DNA of 64,000 nucleotides, from positions 558,001 through 622,000 of the forward strand of contig NZ_CP042220.2 of NCBI RefSeq assembly GCF_007858975.2, read 5' to 3'. Position numbers and translations under genes: made by a program. Numbering within the stretch: the first letter of the stretch is position 1; every line of letters begins with the position of its first letter. This document shows positions 61,354-64,000 of this stretch, one piece after another. This DNA is from Dickeya poaceiphila (GTDB lineage Bacteria; Pseudomonadota; Gammaproteobacteria; Enterobacterales; Enterobacteriaceae). Below the pieces are notes generated by a model. It was not told where the DNA came from. It did not search any database and saw only the letters and a program-made list of their open reading frames with translations.

Positions 61354-62392
61354 GTTTCTGTGATGTCCTGCTGGAGCGGCGTTAGCGGCGTGGCGATGGT
61401 GCAGTTGCGGGTTCGTTTTGCCAGATAGAGGTTGATGTCGGCGCGGTTGATGAGGTCATCCAGCCCTTCCTCCGGCGACTCGACCGCCACCAGCCCAATG
61501 CTGACGCTAATTCCCGGCGATGCCGGGCAGCACGACGACAAACTCATCGCCGCCCAGGCGGCACAGGATGTCGTGATCACGAAACGAGTGACGAATAATG
61601 TCCGCGACTGCTTTTAGCGCCGCCAGCCGCATGTCCTAGTGTGTCGTTCACCTGCTTGAAGTGGTCAATATCAATCAGCATGACGCAAAGCAGCTTATCT
61701 TCCTGACGTGCTGTTTTCAGCGCGCGGTTGGCTGACTGGTAAAACGCGTCCCGGCGCAGAAAGCCGGTTAGATCGTCGTAACGGGCTGTGGCAGGCAGCT
61801 CAATCAGGTATTTTTTCGCAACCAGCGATAACAGGCTGCCCATGATGGCAATCATCAGGCTGATGCAAACCAGTGTGATGATTTCCGCAGAGGAGGTGAC
61901 GATGTGGCTAAAGCCGGGCGTGCCTCCCAATGTTGTGACGCGCACGCGCACGCCGATCAGTTTATCGGTAGGCGAAAGGATGGGCGTGACGGTGGTGAGC
62001 TGATTTTTTTCCGGTGAATTAGCGGAGGACGGCAACGAATTCTGGCATACCCGGATAATCGCCATGTTGTTGAGCGAAAGGTTGAGTTCCGACAAACGGT
62101 TGATGCACTCATGGCTGGTGTCGCGGGTGTTGAGAGCCATAATACGTACTTGGGAGAACAGTGAATTACCGACTTTGTAGAAATGGTTGCTTTCGGTGAC
62201 GTCACCACCGGAATTGTAGGACTCGTGCAGATGGATGATATTATCAAAATTACGTTTTTCTTCTTGCCAGTCTTTTTGCCGGGAATTCAGCAACAACAGG
62301 CTGGTCAGAGTGACTGAAAACAGGCCAAAAAAGATAAAAGCGGAAACCGGATTGGCAAACAATCTAACAATGTGACTTTTAATAACACTCAT
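61332..62392 (-). pseudogene. Diguanylate cyclase (GGDEF) membrane protein, broken
   Basis: The N-terminal part (62392 down to about 61625) is intact: membrane helix at about 13-34, a periplasmic region to about 165, a second helix at about 167-190, then the start of a GGDEF domain (YDDLTGFLRRDAFYQSA, LLCVMLIDIDHFKQVNDTLGH). After GHAAG the frame is lost near 61620, probably by a few missing bases, and ends in a stop at 61577. The RLGGDEFVVVLPGI motif (61540-61554 for GGDEF) lies in a second frame and stops at once. The last part, ISVSIGLVAVES to ADINLYLAKRTRN, is in a third frame and joins the motif without the usual 35 or so residues between. No c-di-GMP synthesis is expected. Confidence 0.85.
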
Positions 62393-62801
62393 TCACTTTT
62401 TCCTGCACTACCCGGTGATGCGCTATTGCCTGACAACCCAGCCATACTTACAGAGCTAACTCCGCTAAGGCACTGCTCTTACCGGAGGGGGGAGTGCCTG
62501 GAATCCGCATATCCGTTATTCACGTAGTGGTTTCCGTTCACTTTTCCTGTTCAATCTGGCTGCGATAATGATATCGGCTGGGGTAGACTCTTAATGATTG
62601 TTGTGGTTAGAAATATTAATTGATAATCGACAGTTAGTTCGTTGAATCAGTAGACATTATGCACAGTTGCGGACTGGTTATGATGTCGCCGTACGTATTT
62701 CAAGCATTGTCTCATTTGTGAGCAGATTTTTGAATGATTTTCATGCATCAGATGATTAATTGGACTGATGGAATAAATTTTTTGATGAACAAGAGGTGCT
62801 T
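62393..62801. other. Gap between the GGDEF remnant and mog
   Basis: 409 bases with no gene seen. A hairpin with arms AGGCACT (62468-62474) and AGTGCCT (62493-62499) lies upstream of the minus-strand remnant. The mog-proximal half is AT-rich and should hold the mog promoter. Confidence 0.4.
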
Positions 62802-63389
62802 ATGAACAGTCTGTGCGTTGGTTTGGTATCTATTTCTGATCGCGCATCCAGCGGCGTCTATCAGGATGAGGGTATTCCTGCTCTGCAGACATGGCTGACG
62901 GAAGCACTGCTCACCCCGTTTGAGGTGCAAACCCGCCTGGTGCCGGATGAACAGCCGCTGATTGAACAGACACTGTGTGAGCTGGTGGATGAATGCGGTT
63001 GTCATCTGGTGCTGACTACCGGCGGTACGGGACCGGCACGGCGGGATGTGACGCCGGACGCTACGCTGGCGGTAGCCGACCGGGAAATGCCGGGGTTTGG
63101 TGAGCAGATGCGTCAGATCAGCCTGCGCTTTGTGCCTACCGCTATTTTGTCGCGTCAGGTAGGGGTCATTCGCAAGCAGGCGTTGATCCTCAATCTACCG
63201 GGGCAGCCAAAATCTATTCGTGAAACCCTTACCGGCCTGAAAGATGCAACGGGTCAGGTTATTGTGCCGGGTATTTTCGCCAGTGTTCCCTACTGTATCC
63301 AGCTGCTGGAAGGGCCTTATATCGAAACCAATCCGGACGTAGTAGCAGCTTTTCGTCCCAAGAGTGCAATACGCGATATAAAAAGCTGA
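62802..63389 (+). CDS. mog: Molybdopterin adenylyltransferase Mog
   Basis: Mog adenylates molybdopterin before molybdenum insertion. The 195-residue protein shows LVSISDRASSGVYQDEGIPA, the substrate-binding TTGGTGPARRDVTPDAT with its catalytic Asp, and VIRKQALILNLPGQPKSIRE. It is nearly identical to E. coli Mog, also found after talB there. The ATG at 62802 follows AGAGGTG; an in-frame GTG at 62796 is part of that site. Confidence 0.96.
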   Translation: MNSLCVGLVSISDRASSGVYQDEGIPALQTWLTEALLTPFEVQTRLVPDEQPLIEQTLCELVDECGCHLVLTTGGTGPARRDVTPDATLAVADREMPGFGEQMRQISLRFVPTAILSRQVGVIRKQALILNLPGQPKSIRETLTGLKDATGQVIVPGIFASVPYCIQLLEGPYIETNPDVVAAFRPKSAIRDIKS

Positions 63390-63517
63390 AGTTACCGTAT
63401 TTAGATGATAACCATCGCATGGTGCTGGTGTGTCAAAAATCTGCCGCTATAGTAATGTTTTATTTACACGATAATGTAAGTTTGTTTTCTTATCGTACTG
63501 GTATTATGCGGTGATTT

Positions 63518-64000
63518 ATGATTGGTGAGCAGCATCGTCGATTGAATCGACACGATTATCAAACCCTCTCGTTGGCGGCATTGGGTGGCGCGCTGGAGTT
63601 TTACGACTTCATCATTTTCGTCTTTTTTGCCGCCGTGATTGGTGATCTCTTTTTCCCGTCAGATATTCCTGAATGGCTGCGGCAGGTACAGACCTTCGGC
63701 ATCTTTGCCGCGGGCTATCTGGCGCGTCCGCTCGGCGGTATCGTGATGGCACATTTTGGCGATCGTGTCGGTCGCAAGAAAATGTTCAGCCTGAGTATCC
63801 TGCTGATGGCATTGCCCACGCTGGGAATGGGTATGTTGCCGACCTATGCTTCCATCGGTATCGCTGCGCCGTTGCTGCTGCTGTTGATGCGGGTGCTGCA
63901 AGGGGCAGCGATTGGCGGTGAAGTGCCGGGCGCGTGGGTGTTTGTGGCGGAGCACGTCCCGCGTTCCCGTATCGGTATCGCCTGCGGTACGCTGACTGCT
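63518..64000 (+). CDS. MFS transporter of the metabolite:H+ symporter type, 3' truncated by the window
   Basis: The first 161 codons of a membrane transporter, open to the window end. It opens with a charged cytoplasmic stretch and then a helix with ALGGALEFYDFIIFVFFAA, the characteristic start of the metabolite:H+ symporter group (relatives of ProP, KgtP and YhjE). The A-motif GDRVGRKKMFS follows helix 2-3, then RVLQGAAIGGEVPGAWVFVAEHVP. The substrate cannot be told. No clear ribosome site stands before the ATG at 63518, though it directly precedes the conserved region. Confidence 0.85.
   Translation, partial: MIGEQHRRLNRHDYQTLSLAALGGALEFYDFIIFVFFAAVIGDLFFPSDIPEWLRQVQTFGIFAAGYLARPLGGIVMAHFGDRVGRKKMFSLSILLMALPTLGMGMLPTYASIGIAAPLLLLLMRVLQGAAIGGEVPGAWVFVAEHVPRSRIGIACGTLTA

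Overview
The window looks like an enterobacterial chromosome of the Pectobacteriaceae type (Dickeya or a close relative). This is inferred from the high identity of nearly every protein to E. coli counterparts as I remember them, a fairly GC-rich composition judged by eye, and a gene order that joins several blocks which lie apart in E. coli. No plasmid, prophage, transposase or CRISPR array was found. Almost everything is core metabolism and housekeeping. I did not find a convincing undescribed multi-gene system; the most interesting signals are non-coding.

Layout. 1-2.7 kb: a D-2-hydroxyacid dehydrogenase, tRNA-Gly(GCC), two perfect DnaA boxes around an AT-rich palindrome (a datA-like locus), and queG. 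2.9-15.3 kb: the nnr-tsaE-amiB-mutL-miaA-hfq-hflX-hflK-hflC-yjeT superoperon, then purA behind a PurR-type site. 15.4-17.9 kb: divergent mpl and fbp. 18.0-23.5 kb: the minus-strand series metK, sprT, endA, rsmE, gshB, yqgE, ruvX, with MetJ boxes before metK. 24.2-27.8 kb: speA behind a long structured leader, a palindromic repeat, and tsgA. 28.2-34.0 kb: tkt and the epd-pgk-fbaA operon, with CRP-like and Cra-like sites before epd. 34.1-40.3 kb: mscS, a YiaJ-type regulator, yggE, argP, rpiA, serA. 40.3-44.5 kb: accessory genes (zinc-type alcohol dehydrogenase, divergent LysR regulator, chemoreceptor with a C-terminal NWETF tether). 44.6-54.0 kb: ettA, slt, trpR, yjjX, gpmB, rob, creA, arcA, lasT. 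54.2-61.3 kb: thrL attenuator and thrABC, yaaA, talB. 61.3-64 kb: a broken GGDEF gene, mog, and the start of an MFS transporter cut by the window end.

Functional themes: central carbon metabolism (fbp, tkt, talB, rpiA, epd, pgk, fbaA, gpmB), amino-acid synthesis (serA, thrABC, metK), polyamine synthesis (speA), RNA modification and decay (miaA, queG, tsaE, rsmE, hfq, lasT), envelope work (amiB, slt, mpl, mscS) and redox control (arcA, gshB, yggE, yaaA). Several loci carry a readable control element beside the expected gene: thrL attenuator, trp operator, MetJ boxes, PurR, Cra, CRP and FNR sites. Compared with E. coli, speB (after speA), argO (between mscS and yggE) and creBCD (between creA and arcA) are absent from their usual places.
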